DNA of 39,204 bases from Candidatus Competibacteraceae bacterium. GTDB lineage: Bacteria > Pseudomonadota > Gammaproteobacteria > Competibacterales > Competibacteraceae. The stretch is taken from the NCBI GenBank assembly GCA_003989065.1, contig RXIW01000028.1, positions 1-39,204 of the forward strand, written 5' to 3'. Positions within the stretch are counted from its first letter, which is position 1. Each line of letters starts with the position of its first letter. Below, in pieces: positions 32,977-39,204 of this stretch. The position numbers and the translations under genes were made by a program. A model generated the notes under the pieces. That model had not been told where the DNA came from. It ran no database searches and was given only the letters and a program-made list of their open reading frames with translations.

Positions 32977-32994
32977 TTTATTTTTAAAAATAAA
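32977..32994. repeat. 18-bp perfect A/T palindrome
   Basis: TTTATTTTTAAAAATAAA is its own reverse complement. It lies between the two operator-like palindromes and, with its A- and T-tracts, is expected to be intrinsically curved, which would help loop formation or HU/IHF/H-NS binding. Confidence 0.5.
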
Positions 32995-33011
32995 ATTTAT
33001 GTGACATAAAT
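32995..33011. promoter_or_regulatory. Operator-like palindrome B
   Basis: ATTTATGT-G-ACATAAAT, 8-bp perfect arms around one central base. Its start is exactly 63 bp from that of palindrome A, i.e. about six helical turns, so both sites face the same side of the helix. Confidence 0.55.
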
Positions 33012-33147
33012 AGAGATTCTAGGAGTCTGTAACAATCGTCATGAGGTGTTGGCTAAATCGGTCATTAGGTTATTTTATGTAAAAATTGCGTAAAATTAAG
33101 TTAGGATCGGCCTGATTCCATATTCCCCCGCTGATTGGAGAGTCGCC

Positions 33148-33822
33148 ATGCCATTACCCGCTTTGCCTCGCTCCTCAATGCGAATGACGACGCCTGGTTG
33201 GTTGAAGAGGCCGGTGATTCTGATCGTCGTCTTGGCCGGGGTGTCGCTTTGGTTGAGTCTATTCGTGGTCGAGCCCACCGAGATGGCAGGTGTGCGCCGC
33301 TTCGGCGAAGTGACCACTCGCGAACCGTATGGACCTGGTATACATCTCAAGTTGCCGCTGGTCGATCAGGTGGACCACTTGCAGATTTCGCTCGACATCC
33401 TGCGGGTGCAGGACCTGACCATGTACACTGTCGACAATCAGTGGGTGAAGATCTCGGTGGGTCTGACTTATCGGATACCACCGTCGGCAGTGTTTCGCCT
33501 GTTGTATCAGGTCGGGCGTTCAGGCAACTTCAGCATTCGCGAAAACGTCGAGCCGATCATCGCCGATCGGGCGATGCGGGTGTTCGCTCGTCGCAACACC
33601 ATCAAGATCTCCGAGGAGCGCGAAGCCATCGCCAATGAGATTCGTCAGGCGGTGGCGTCCCGGCTGGCCGAGCTGTTCGGGCTGGAAGTGGTGGATTTGC
33701 AGATCGCCAAGATCGAATACAGTCCAACCTTCGTCGCCAGCGTGGAAGCTGCTCCTCGCTCTCAATCTGCCGATGGCGCAAGCGCCCGCATCCGGTCTGA
33801 AAACTCCGGTGCCCACGGCTAA
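33148..33822 (+). CDS. SPFH/band-7 membrane protein with shortened C-terminus
   Basis: A 224-residue protein with one N-terminal membrane anchor (about residues 21-41) and an SPFH (prohibitin/HflC-like) domain: 'VEPTEMAGVRRFGEV', 'GPGIHLKLPLVDQV', 'RNTIKISEEREAIANEIRQA' and 'DLQIAKIEYSPTFVASVEAA'. SPFH proteins oligomerise at membranes and often regulate proteases such as FtsH. In relatives the 'SPTFVASVEAA' segment is followed by a long Ala/Gln-rich coiled coil; here only ~22 low-complexity residues remain before the stop, so the C-terminal helix has been lost by deletion or frameshift. GGAG at 33137-33140, seven bases upstream, supports the start. A YccA homolog, an FtsH modulator in E. coli, is elsewhere in this window. 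Confidence 0.8.
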   Translation: MPLPALPRSSMRMTTPGWLKRPVILIVVLAGVSLWLSLFVVEPTEMAGVRRFGEVTTREPYGPGIHLKLPLVDQVDHLQISLDILRVQDLTMYTVDNQWVKISVGLTYRIPPSAVFRLLYQVGRSGNFSIRENVEPIIADRAMRVFARRNTIKISEEREAIANEIRQAVASRLAELFGLEVVDLQIAKIEYSPTFVASVEAAPRSQSADGASARIRSENSGAHG

Positions 33823-33912
33823 CGATGCTCGATGAGGATCCATCGGCAAGAGTGGCTTCCGCGCTGCGACTTGGCGGAAATCCGCATGCCAATCTGTCAT
33901 TTCGGGTATTGA

Positions 33913-34530
33913 ATGTATAAAGGCGAGCGTTTTAACAGTATTAGCCATCTCATTGGCGCGGTGGCGGCCTTGGTGGGTCTGGTGGTCGTGGTGGTAATCG
34001 CCGCGCGGCAGGGCGATCCTTGGAAGATCGTCAGTTTCAGCGTCTACGGAGCCACCCTGTTTTCGCTGTACACCATTTCCACGCTCTATCACAGCCTGCG
34101 CGGCAGGGCAAAGCGGATATTCCGTAAGCTGGACCATCTGTCGATCTACTTTCTGATCGCGGGCACCTACACGCCGTTTACCCTGGTCACCTTGCGTGGC
34201 GCTTGGGGATGGAGCATTTTTGGCGTCATCTGGGGACTGACCCTGATCGGACTTGTGCTGGAAACGCTGCCCCAACAGGGGAATCGCATCCTGTCGGTGG
34301 CGGTTTACGTGTTGATGGGCTGGTTGGTGCTGGTGGCGCTCAAGCCTTTGTTGGCGGCTTTGCCGCTGACGGGCTTTCTTTGGCTCCTGCTGGGTGGGCT
34401 TTGCTATACCGGTGGCTTGGTGTTCTATCTGTTCGACGAGAAGGTGCGCCATTTTCACGGCATTTGGCACCTGTTCGTACTGGCTGGCAGCACCAGCCAC
34501 TATCTGACCATCCTGTTCTATGTGGCCTAG
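33913..34530 (+). CDS. Hemolysin III / PAQR family membrane protein
   Basis: A 205-residue seven-TM protein of the hemolysin III (YqfA/PAQR) family. The conserved metal-site-like residues are present: 'SHLIGA' near the N-terminus, 'STLYHS', 'KLDHLSIYFLIAGTYTPF', and 'HGIWHLFVLAGSTSHY' at the C-terminus. The His/Asp/Ser set resembles that of adiponectin receptors, which coordinate zinc and act as ceramidases; bacterial members are linked to membrane-lipid homeostasis rather than true haemolysis. The ribosome site is weak. It lies 90 bp after the SPFH gene on the same strand. Confidence 0.9.
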   Translation: MYKGERFNSISHLIGAVAALVGLVVVVVIAARQGDPWKIVSFSVYGATLFSLYTISTLYHSLRGRAKRIFRKLDHLSIYFLIAGTYTPFTLVTLRGAWGWSIFGVIWGLTLIGLVLETLPQQGNRILSVAVYVLMGWLVLVALKPLLAALPLTGFLWLLLGGLCYTGGLVFYLFDEKVRHFHGIWHLFVLAGSTSHYLTILFYVA

Positions 34531-34623
34531 GCGGTTGGCCCGAAGCGAGCCGGGTCGTTGGCGAGGAGCTGGCTTGGGCTATTCTTATCTGTCCATGCTC
34601 GACCGACCATAGGAGATTTGACG

Positions 34624-35028
34624 ATGCTGAGCCAATCCCTGGCGGGACTGCCTGCCTTTCTATCCTACTTCGCCACGGCCATCGGTCTGTTGCTGCTGTT
34701 TCTGGCAGCCTATGTCTTTATCACGCCCTATCGCGAGATTGCCCTGATCCGCGAAGGCAATACCGCCGCCGCCGCCAGTCTGGGCGGTGCGCTGCTCGGT
34801 TTTGTGTTGCCGCTGGCCAGTACCATTGCCCATAGCGTCAGCCTGATCGACATGGCGATCTGGGGATTGATCGCGCTGGTGATTCAATTGCTGGTTTATC
34901 TGGGAGCGCGGCTATTGTTGCCCGGCCTTGAGCGCGCCATCCCAACCGGTCAGGTCGCCACCGGGGTATTTCTCGGCGCTTTGTCGTTGGCCATCGGTAT
35001 TCTCAATGCCGCTTGCATGAGCTACTGA
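34624..35028 (+). CDS. DUF350 family membrane protein
   Basis: A 134-residue membrane protein with four hydrophobic segments: 'FATAIGLLLLFLAAYVF', 'LGGALLGFVLPLAST', 'IWGLIALVIQLLVYLGARL' and 'GVFLGALSLAIGILNAACMS'. The motif 'NTAAAASLGGALLGF' is typical of DUF350. Biochemical role is unknown. I start at ATG 34624, which has AGGAG at 34611-34615; the frame opens further upstream without a ribosome site. It converges on the kinase gene, whose 3' end is 13 bp away. Confidence 0.85.
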   Translation: MLSQSLAGLPAFLSYFATAIGLLLLFLAAYVFITPYREIALIREGNTAAAASLGGALLGFVLPLASTIAHSVSLIDMAIWGLIALVIQLLVYLGARLLLPGLERAIPTGQVATGVFLGALSLAIGILNAACMSY

Positions 35029-35041
35029 ACAGCCAGCCGAA

Positions 35042-35965
35042 TTACAGTCGATAGGCCAGCCAGCCGACGACGCCGGCCAGCAGCACGGCGAGCAGGCCAA
35101 GCAGCACCCAGCGCCATGGGGTCGGTCGGGCGACGCTGGTGCTGGCGCTGGGCGGCAGTCGATAGACGGCGGCTTGCTGAACCGCTTGGATCAGGTCTTC
35201 GGCGGTGGCGAAGCGGGCCTGCGGATCCTTGGCCAGGAGCCGGTCGGTGATCGGTTGGAAGCGGCGCAGCGCGGGCGGCAGCGTCGGCGGCGGAGCCTTG
35301 ACGTGCAGCAGCGCAGTCTCGAAGGCGTCTGCCCCCTGATAGGGTCGGGTGCCGGTCAGCATCTCGTAGAACAAGATACCCAGGCTATACAGGTCGGAGC
35401 GGGAATCCACGTCCTTGCCCAGAGCCTGTTCCGGGCTCATGTAATTCGGCGTCCCGAGCCGCCAGCCGGCAGCGGTCAACTGAGTCGTGTCCTCCAGATT
35501 CTTGGCGATGCCGAAGTCGGACAGCACCGCGGTTTCCTCGTCGCGGAACAGGATATTGGCCGGCTTGATGTCGCGATGCACGCAGTTTTGCCGATGGGCG
35601 TAGCCGAGCGCGGCGGCGATCTGGCACAGGAATTTCACCGCCTGTTCCGGAGTTAAGCCGGCCTTGATGCGATCCTTGAGGGTGCCGGCCTCCAGATAAG
35701 CCATGGCGATGTAGAAACAGTCTTCCTGGTTGCCGGTGGCGAAGATGGTGACGATGGACGGATGATTCAGCTTGGCGATGATGCGGCCTTCCTTGATGAA
35801 GCGCTTGTTGAAGGTGGGGTCGTTCGCCAATTGCGGGCTCAGGATCTTGAGCGCTATCCGCCGATCCAGCGATTCCTGGACCGCCAGATACACGGTAGAC
35901 ATGGCGCCCTTGCCGAGGGTTTTTTCGATCCGATAGCCGGGAATCTGGAGCGTTGCCGTTTCCAT
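35042..35965 (-). CDS. Tail-anchored Ser/Thr protein kinase (PknB/Hanks type)
   Basis: A 307-residue eukaryotic-like protein kinase. The Gly-rich loop is 'GKGAMSTVY' (18-26), catalytic Lys40 is in 'IALK', the alphaC Glu is probably Glu59, the catalytic loop is H130-R-D132-I-K-P-A-N, the metal loop D150-F-G, and 'GTPNYMSPEQAL' closes the activation segment. All catalytic residues are present, so it should be active. The kinase domain fills residues 10-270; a short Pro/Ser linker leads to one C-terminal TM helix (about 284-304) with almost nothing beyond, so it is anchored by its tail with the kinase in the cytoplasm and lacks an external sensor such as PASTA. It is divergent from the VWA lipoprotein gene across 126 bp. 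The substrate is unknown. Confidence 0.92.
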   Translation of the reverse strand: METATLQIPGYRIEKTLGKGAMSTVYLAVQESLDRRIALKILSPQLANDPTFNKRFIKEGRIIAKLNHPSIVTIFATGNQEDCFYIAMAYLEAGTLKDRIKAGLTPEQAVKFLCQIAAALGYAHRQNCVHRDIKPANILFRDEETAVLSDFGIAKNLEDTTQLTAAGWRLGTPNYMSPEQALGKDVDSRSDLYSLGILFYEMLTGTRPYQGADAFETALLHVKAPPPTLPPALRRFQPITDRLLAKDPQARFATAEDLIQAVQQAAVYRLPPSASTSVARPTPWRWVLLGLLAVLLAGVVGWLAYRL

Positions 35966-36091
35966 GGGGAATGCGGTATCTCGATGATGGCAATAGATGA
36001 TGAAGCAGCATAGCGCAATTTCTTAACCCCATTACCGCAGCTGCGACGTTTATGACAGCGAGATCCCGCAATCGACCGCCTGGAGAATGTC

Positions 36092-37882
36092 ATGAACCGT
36101 TGTTGCACATCATCGTGTTGGATTCTGATCGCCGCCTTATGGTTGCTGGGCTGCTCGCCGAGCGCCGAAACGCCGCCGCCGGAAAAAGCAGCGCAGGCGG
36201 CAAGGAGCCCCGTATCCCCCGCCGCGGTGGAGCAGGCGCGGCGTGAGGTTGCTGCGAGGCAGGCGGTCGGCGCAGTCCCCCCGCCACCCCCGCCGGCCAG
36301 TCCTGTCCCGGCCGCGGCGGGATCGGGTGCGCCGTTGGTCGCCGATGCGAAAATGGCGACGAATCTCGCTGCGTCCCAGCCGGTGGGGCAACAGGCGGAT
36401 GCGTTGCAGACGTTGCGCGCTGCCAGCGAGCCGACCGATCGCGAGCAATATGCCCATCAGGACGATAACCCGGTCAAGCGCGCCGCCGAACAGCCAGTCT
36501 CGACCTTCAGCATCGATGTGGATACTGGTTCCTACGCCAATGTCCGTCGTTTTCTCAATCAGGGCCGGCTGCCGCCCCACGATGCGGTGCGGGTCGAGGA
36601 GCTGATCAACTATTTCGATTACGACTATCCGCTGCCGGACAGTCGCCAGCCGCCGTTCCGGGTCAGCACCGAGCTGGCTCCGACCCCATGGAATCCGCAG
36701 ACCCTGTTGCTGGCGATCGGGATCAAAGGCTATGAATTGCCGAAAACGCAGTTGCCGCCGGCCAATCTGGTGTTTCTGATCGACGTGTCCGGCTCGATGG
36801 AGTCGTCCGACAAGCTGGAGCTGCTCAAGCCGGCCTTGAAGCTGCTGACGCGGCAATTGCGCGCCGAGGACAAGGTGGCCATCGTGGTCTATGCCGGTGC
36901 CGCGGGCATGGTGCTGGAGCCGACGCCGGGCAGTCAGAAAGCCAAGATCGAGGCGGCGCTGGATCGCTTGAGCGCCGGCGGATCCACCAACGGCGGGGCT
37001 GGAATCCAGCTTGCCTACCGCCTGGCCCGCGACGGTTTCGTCAAAGGCGGCGTCAACCGGGTCATCTTGGCCACCGACGGTGATTTCAATGTTGGCGCCG
37101 TCGATTTCGAGGGGCTGAAAAACCTGGTGGAAACCCAGCGCAAGAGCGGCGTCGCCCTGACCACGCTCGGTTTCGGTGCTGGCAATTACAACGACCGCTT
37201 GATGGAGCAATTGGCCGACGCCGGCAACGGCAACTACGCCTATATCGATACCCTGCAGGAAGCGAACAAGGTGTTGGTCGAGCAGATGAGCGCAACCCTG
37301 TTGACCATCGCCAAGGATGTGAAGATCCAGGTCGAATTCAATCCGGCCGTCGTCGCCGAATACCGGCTGATCGGCTACGAAAACCGGGTGTTGCAGCGTG
37401 AGGATTTCAACAATGACGCGGTGGATGCCGGCGACATCGGCGCAGGGCACACGGTCACCGCTCTGTATGAAATCGCCTTGAAGGGCAGCGGCGCGCTGAG
37501 TGACCCCTTGCGCTACGGGCAACCGAAGGCGGAGGACACACCGCACGGCGATGAGATCGCGTTCCTGCGCTTGCGCTACAAGCAGCCGGACAGCGACAGC
37601 AGTCGGTTGCTGGAGTGGCCGATCCGCCGCGATCAGGCGGCCAAGGACTGGCAGGCGACCAGCGAACGGTTCCGGTTCGCGGCGGCGGTGGCCGGCTTCG
37701 GCCAGTTGCTGCGCGGTGGACGCTATACCGGCCGATTTGGCTACGACGAGGTGATGGCGCTGGCCCGTAGCGCCCGTGGGGCCGATCCCTACGGCTATCG
37801 GGGCGAATTCCTGACCCTGGTCGGTCTGGCCCGCTCGCTCGATCCGGGCCAAGAGGGCGAATCCGGCCAGGCGATCCGTTGA
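36092..37882 (+). CDS. YfbK-type VWA-domain lipoprotein
   Basis: A 596-residue lipoprotein. The signal peptide ends in the lipobox L18-L-G-C21. A Pro/Ala-rich linker of about 80 residues follows, then the vWF_A N-terminal YfbK domain ('STFSIDVDTGSYANVRRFL'), a VWA domain with the MIDAS motif D231-x-S233-x-S235 in 'FLIDVSGSMES' and 'ILATDGDFNVG', and a C-terminal DUF3520-like domain ending near 'YRGEFLTLVGLARSL'. VWA domains bind metal and partner proteins; the precise role of YfbK proteins is unknown. GGAGA five bases upstream supports the start. An ECF sigma factor and an anti-sigma-like gene follow, a linkage I have seen with this family. Confidence 0.9.
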   Translation: MNRCCTSSCWILIAALWLLGCSPSAETPPPEKAAQAARSPVSPAAVEQARREVAARQAVGAVPPPPPPASPVPAAAGSGAPLVADAKMATNLAASQPVGQQADALQTLRAASEPTDREQYAHQDDNPVKRAAEQPVSTFSIDVDTGSYANVRRFLNQGRLPPHDAVRVEELINYFDYDYPLPDSRQPPFRVSTELAPTPWNPQTLLLAIGIKGYELPKTQLPPANLVFLIDVSGSMESSDKLELLKPALKLLTRQLRAEDKVAIVVYAGAAGMVLEPTPGSQKAKIEAALDRLSAGGSTNGGAGIQLAYRLARDGFVKGGVNRVILATDGDFNVGAVDFEGLKNLVETQRKSGVALTTLGFGAGNYNDRLMEQLADAGNGNYAYIDTLQEANKVLVEQMSATLLTIAKDVKIQVEFNPAVVAEYRLIGYENRVLQREDFNNDAVDAGDIGAGHTVTALYEIALKGSGALSDPLRYGQPKAEDTPHGDEIAFLRLRYKQPDSDSSRLLEWPIRRDQAAKDWQATSERFRFAAAVAGFGQLLRGGRYTGRFGYDEVMALARSARGADPYGYRGEFLTLVGLARSLDPGQEGESGQAIR

Positions 37883-37974
37883 TATCATCGGCATCGGACG
37901 GTCTTATGTGATAAGGCGCGGCGATCGGGCATCAGGGCTTTTCCTGTCAGCCGGAGACCTGCTACCTTAATTTC

Positions 37975-38541
37975 ATGCCGACCGACGCCGATGCCGACGA
38001 GACCCTGATGCTGCGTTACCGGGAGGGGGATGCCGATGCCTTCACCCGCTTGTACGCCCGTCACAAGGGACCGCTGTACCGCTATCTGCTGCGCCAGTGC
38101 GGTCAGCCGGCGGTGGCCGAGGAGCTGTTCCAGGACATCTGGCTGAAGCTGATCGCCGCCCGCGCCGGCTATACCGTGCAAGCCCGGTTTACCACCTATC
38201 TCTATCGGCTGGCCCACAACCGGTTGGTCGATCACTACCGCGCCAGCGCCCGGGGACTGCCCTTGTCCTATGCCGACGACTGTCCGGAATGGGCCGAAGT
38301 TCCGGCGCCGGAACAGCTCCAACCGGAGATGCAGGACGATCGCCGCCGCCAGTCCGAACGCTTGTTGGCCTTGCTGGCGGAGTTGCCGGAAGCCCAGCGC
38401 GAGGCGGTGCTGCTCAAGGAGGAAGCGGGTTTGTCGCTGGAGGCCATCGCGCAAGCCACCGGAACCGGTCGGGAGACGGTCAAGAGCCGACTGCGTTATG
38501 CACTGGCCCATCTACGGCGGGGTATGAGGGGAGCGCCATGA
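37975..38541 (+). CDS. ECF-type RNA polymerase sigma factor
   Basis: A 188-residue extracytoplasmic-function sigma factor. Region 2 covers about 12-85 ('MLRYREGDADAFTRLYARH', 'AEELFQDIWLKLIAA', 'FTTYLYRLAHNRLVDHYR'). Region 4, about 128-182, has the helix-turn-helix 'LSLEAIAQATGTGRETVKSR'. ECF factors direct RNA polymerase to envelope-stress or related promoters and are held inactive by anti-sigma factors. The downstream gene overlaps its stop by four bases and has a TM helix in the right place, fitting a sigma/anti-sigma pair. There is no clear ribosome site at 37975; an internal ATG at 38008 is possible but would trim region 2. Confidence 0.93.
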   Translation: MPTDADADETLMLRYREGDADAFTRLYARHKGPLYRYLLRQCGQPAVAEELFQDIWLKLIAARAGYTVQARFTTYLYRLAHNRLVDHYRASARGLPLSYADDCPEWAEVPAPEQLQPEMQDDRRRQSERLLALLAELPEAQREAVLLKEEAGLSLEAIAQATGTGRETVKSRLRYALAHLRRGMRGAP

Positions 38542-39204
38542 GCGATTCGAGTGACTCGCGTGACTGGCCATTCCACGACGAAGATCTGTCTACCCTGTAT
38601 CGATCGACCGATGCGGTCGAGCCGCCGGCCTGGCTGGATGAACGTATCGTCGCAGCGGCCCGTGCGGCGGTGGAGCCGCCGTCCGTGCCCGTCGTCACCC
38701 GGTTGCGGCGGCCCGCTTGGCGGCGCTGGTCGATGCCGCTGGCCTTGGCGGCCACGGTCGTGTTGACGGTGGGGCTGGTCCGTCTGGTGCAGCAATCCGC
38801 CGAGCTGGAGCAGCGGCCGCAGCCGGAGGCCAAGGCCCTCCAATCTCTCCAGTCCCTCAAATCCGTCGAACCCACATCCGCCGATCGAGCCGCCGGCGCA
38901 GTGGGCAACGCCGCCGAATCGACCACGATCGCTCCGGTCGTGGCTCCGGCTGCACCGCCGCTGCCGGGAACGTTTGGTGCGGTGCCGCAGTCGGAACCCG
39001 AGGTATCGCTTCCAGCCTCTCCCGCGCCGCTGGCTGCGCCCAAGCTCGAGCAGGAGACGCGGAGCCTGGCGAAGCCAGCGCGGTCGGAAGCCGCGGATGT
39101 GGCGCGCCCTCGCGATCAGATCGCCCCACGTTCGCCGGAGCAGTGGCTGGCCGAGATTGCCGAGCTGCGCCGTCTGGGCCGGACGGCGGAAGCCGCCGCC
39201 CAAT
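38538..39204 (+). CDS. Anti-sigma-like single-TM membrane protein, partial
   Basis: A frame open from ATG 38538, overlapping the sigma-factor stop by four bases (ATGA), to the right edge of the window, giving 222 residues with no stop. Residues 1-65 are cytoplasmic-type, with a short 'LSTLYRSTDAVEPPAWLDER' segment. One TM helix (about 66-84, 'MPLALAATVVLTVGLVRLV') leads into a Pro/Ala/Glu-rich periplasmic linker, then 'SPEQWLAEIAELRRLGRTAE', the start of a small helical domain common in anti-sigma partners of this arrangement. There is no canonical zinc-binding anti-sigma motif. Anti-sigma function is inferred from position, overlap and topology. Confidence 0.8.
   Translation, partial: MSDSSDSRDWPFHDEDLSTLYRSTDAVEPPAWLDERIVAAARAAVEPPSVPVVTRLRRPAWRRWSMPLALAATVVLTVGLVRLVQQSAELEQRPQPEAKALQSLQSLKSVEPTSADRAAGAVGNAAESTTIAPVVAPAAPPLPGTFGAVPQSEPEVSLPASPAPLAAPKLEQETRSLAKPARSEAADVARPRDQIAPRSPEQWLAEIAELRRLGRTAEAAAQ

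Larger units (their letters stand above)
32902..33147. promoter_or_regulatory. AT-rich divergent regulatory region of the cas operon and SPFH gene
   Basis: About 245 bp of very AT-rich sequence between two divergent genes. It contains two similar palindromes and a central 18-bp A/T palindrome, described separately, and must hold the promoters of both directions. I cannot fix -35/-10 pairs with confidence because A/T matches are too frequent. Confidence 0.6.

Noticed and set aside
28487-33147. A CRISPR-associated transposon explanation for the Cas3-less operon
   Set aside because: No tnsA, tnsB, tnsC or tniQ gene and no transposon ends are visible in the flanks.

Overview
The window is mostly GC-rich, tightly packed bacterial DNA. 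The gene set (an ethylmalonyl-CoA pathway cluster, OtsA/OtsB/TreS-maltokinase, a YccA-type Bax inhibitor, TusA, an ECF sigma factor with a YfbK-type VWA lipoprotein) suggests a gammaproteobacterium with a storage-polymer or acetate-centred metabolism. A Competibacter/Contendobacter-like lineage is possible, but this is a guess from gene content and was not tested.

Layout. (1) 1-2200: a small IS-like inverted-repeat relic and a minus-strand pair, an unknown protein plus TusA. (2) 2268-11850: a plus-strand ethylmalonyl-CoA block of methylsuccinyl-CoA dehydrogenase, mesaconyl-CoA hydratase, ethylmalonyl-CoA mutase, MeaB GTPase and crotonyl-CoA carboxylase/reductase, followed by a quinone-reductase-like MDR enzyme and a small membrane protein. 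An AT-rich small-protein/nucleotidyltransferase pair sits inside the block. The crotonyl-CoA reductase carries an extra C-terminal pair of CBS domains. (3) 12342-18844, minus strand: a trehalose operon whose first gene is OtsA fused to a two-TM sensor/HAMP-like module, then OtsB, then a TreS-maltokinase fusion. (4) 18845-21181: long non-coding stretches around a Bax-inhibitor-1 gene, including a candidate small RNA with C-rich anti-Shine-Dalgarno-like segments and a strong terminator. (5) 21182-28135: two tandem HD/HD-GYP paralogs separated by a 5'-truncated NlpC/P60-like relic, then a 1248-residue fusion of topoisomerase III and RecQ helicase. (6) 28487-32901, minus strand and convergent with the fusion: an intact four-gene type I-B CRISPR effector operon (cas8b-cas7-cas5-cas6b) with no cas3, cas1, cas2 or cas4 and no regular array in the window. 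Its upstream region is AT-rich and carries two matching palindromes 63 bp apart. (7) 33148-39204: a shortened SPFH protein, a hemolysin-III/PAQR protein, a DUF350 protein, a tail-anchored Ser/Thr kinase, and a VWA lipoprotein / ECF sigma / anti-sigma-like membrane protein group that runs off the right edge.

Functional logic. The carbon block covers the core of acetyl-CoA assimilation through crotonyl-, ethylmalonyl-, methylsuccinyl- and mesaconyl-CoA. The trehalose operon makes trehalose from UDP-glucose and can send it through maltose to maltose-1-phosphate. The most unusual items are the TopoIII-RecQ single-chain fusion, the Cas3-less I-B effector operon convergent with it, the CBS-tailed crotonyl-CoA carboxylase/reductase, the sensor-tethered OtsA and the candidate anti-SD small RNA.
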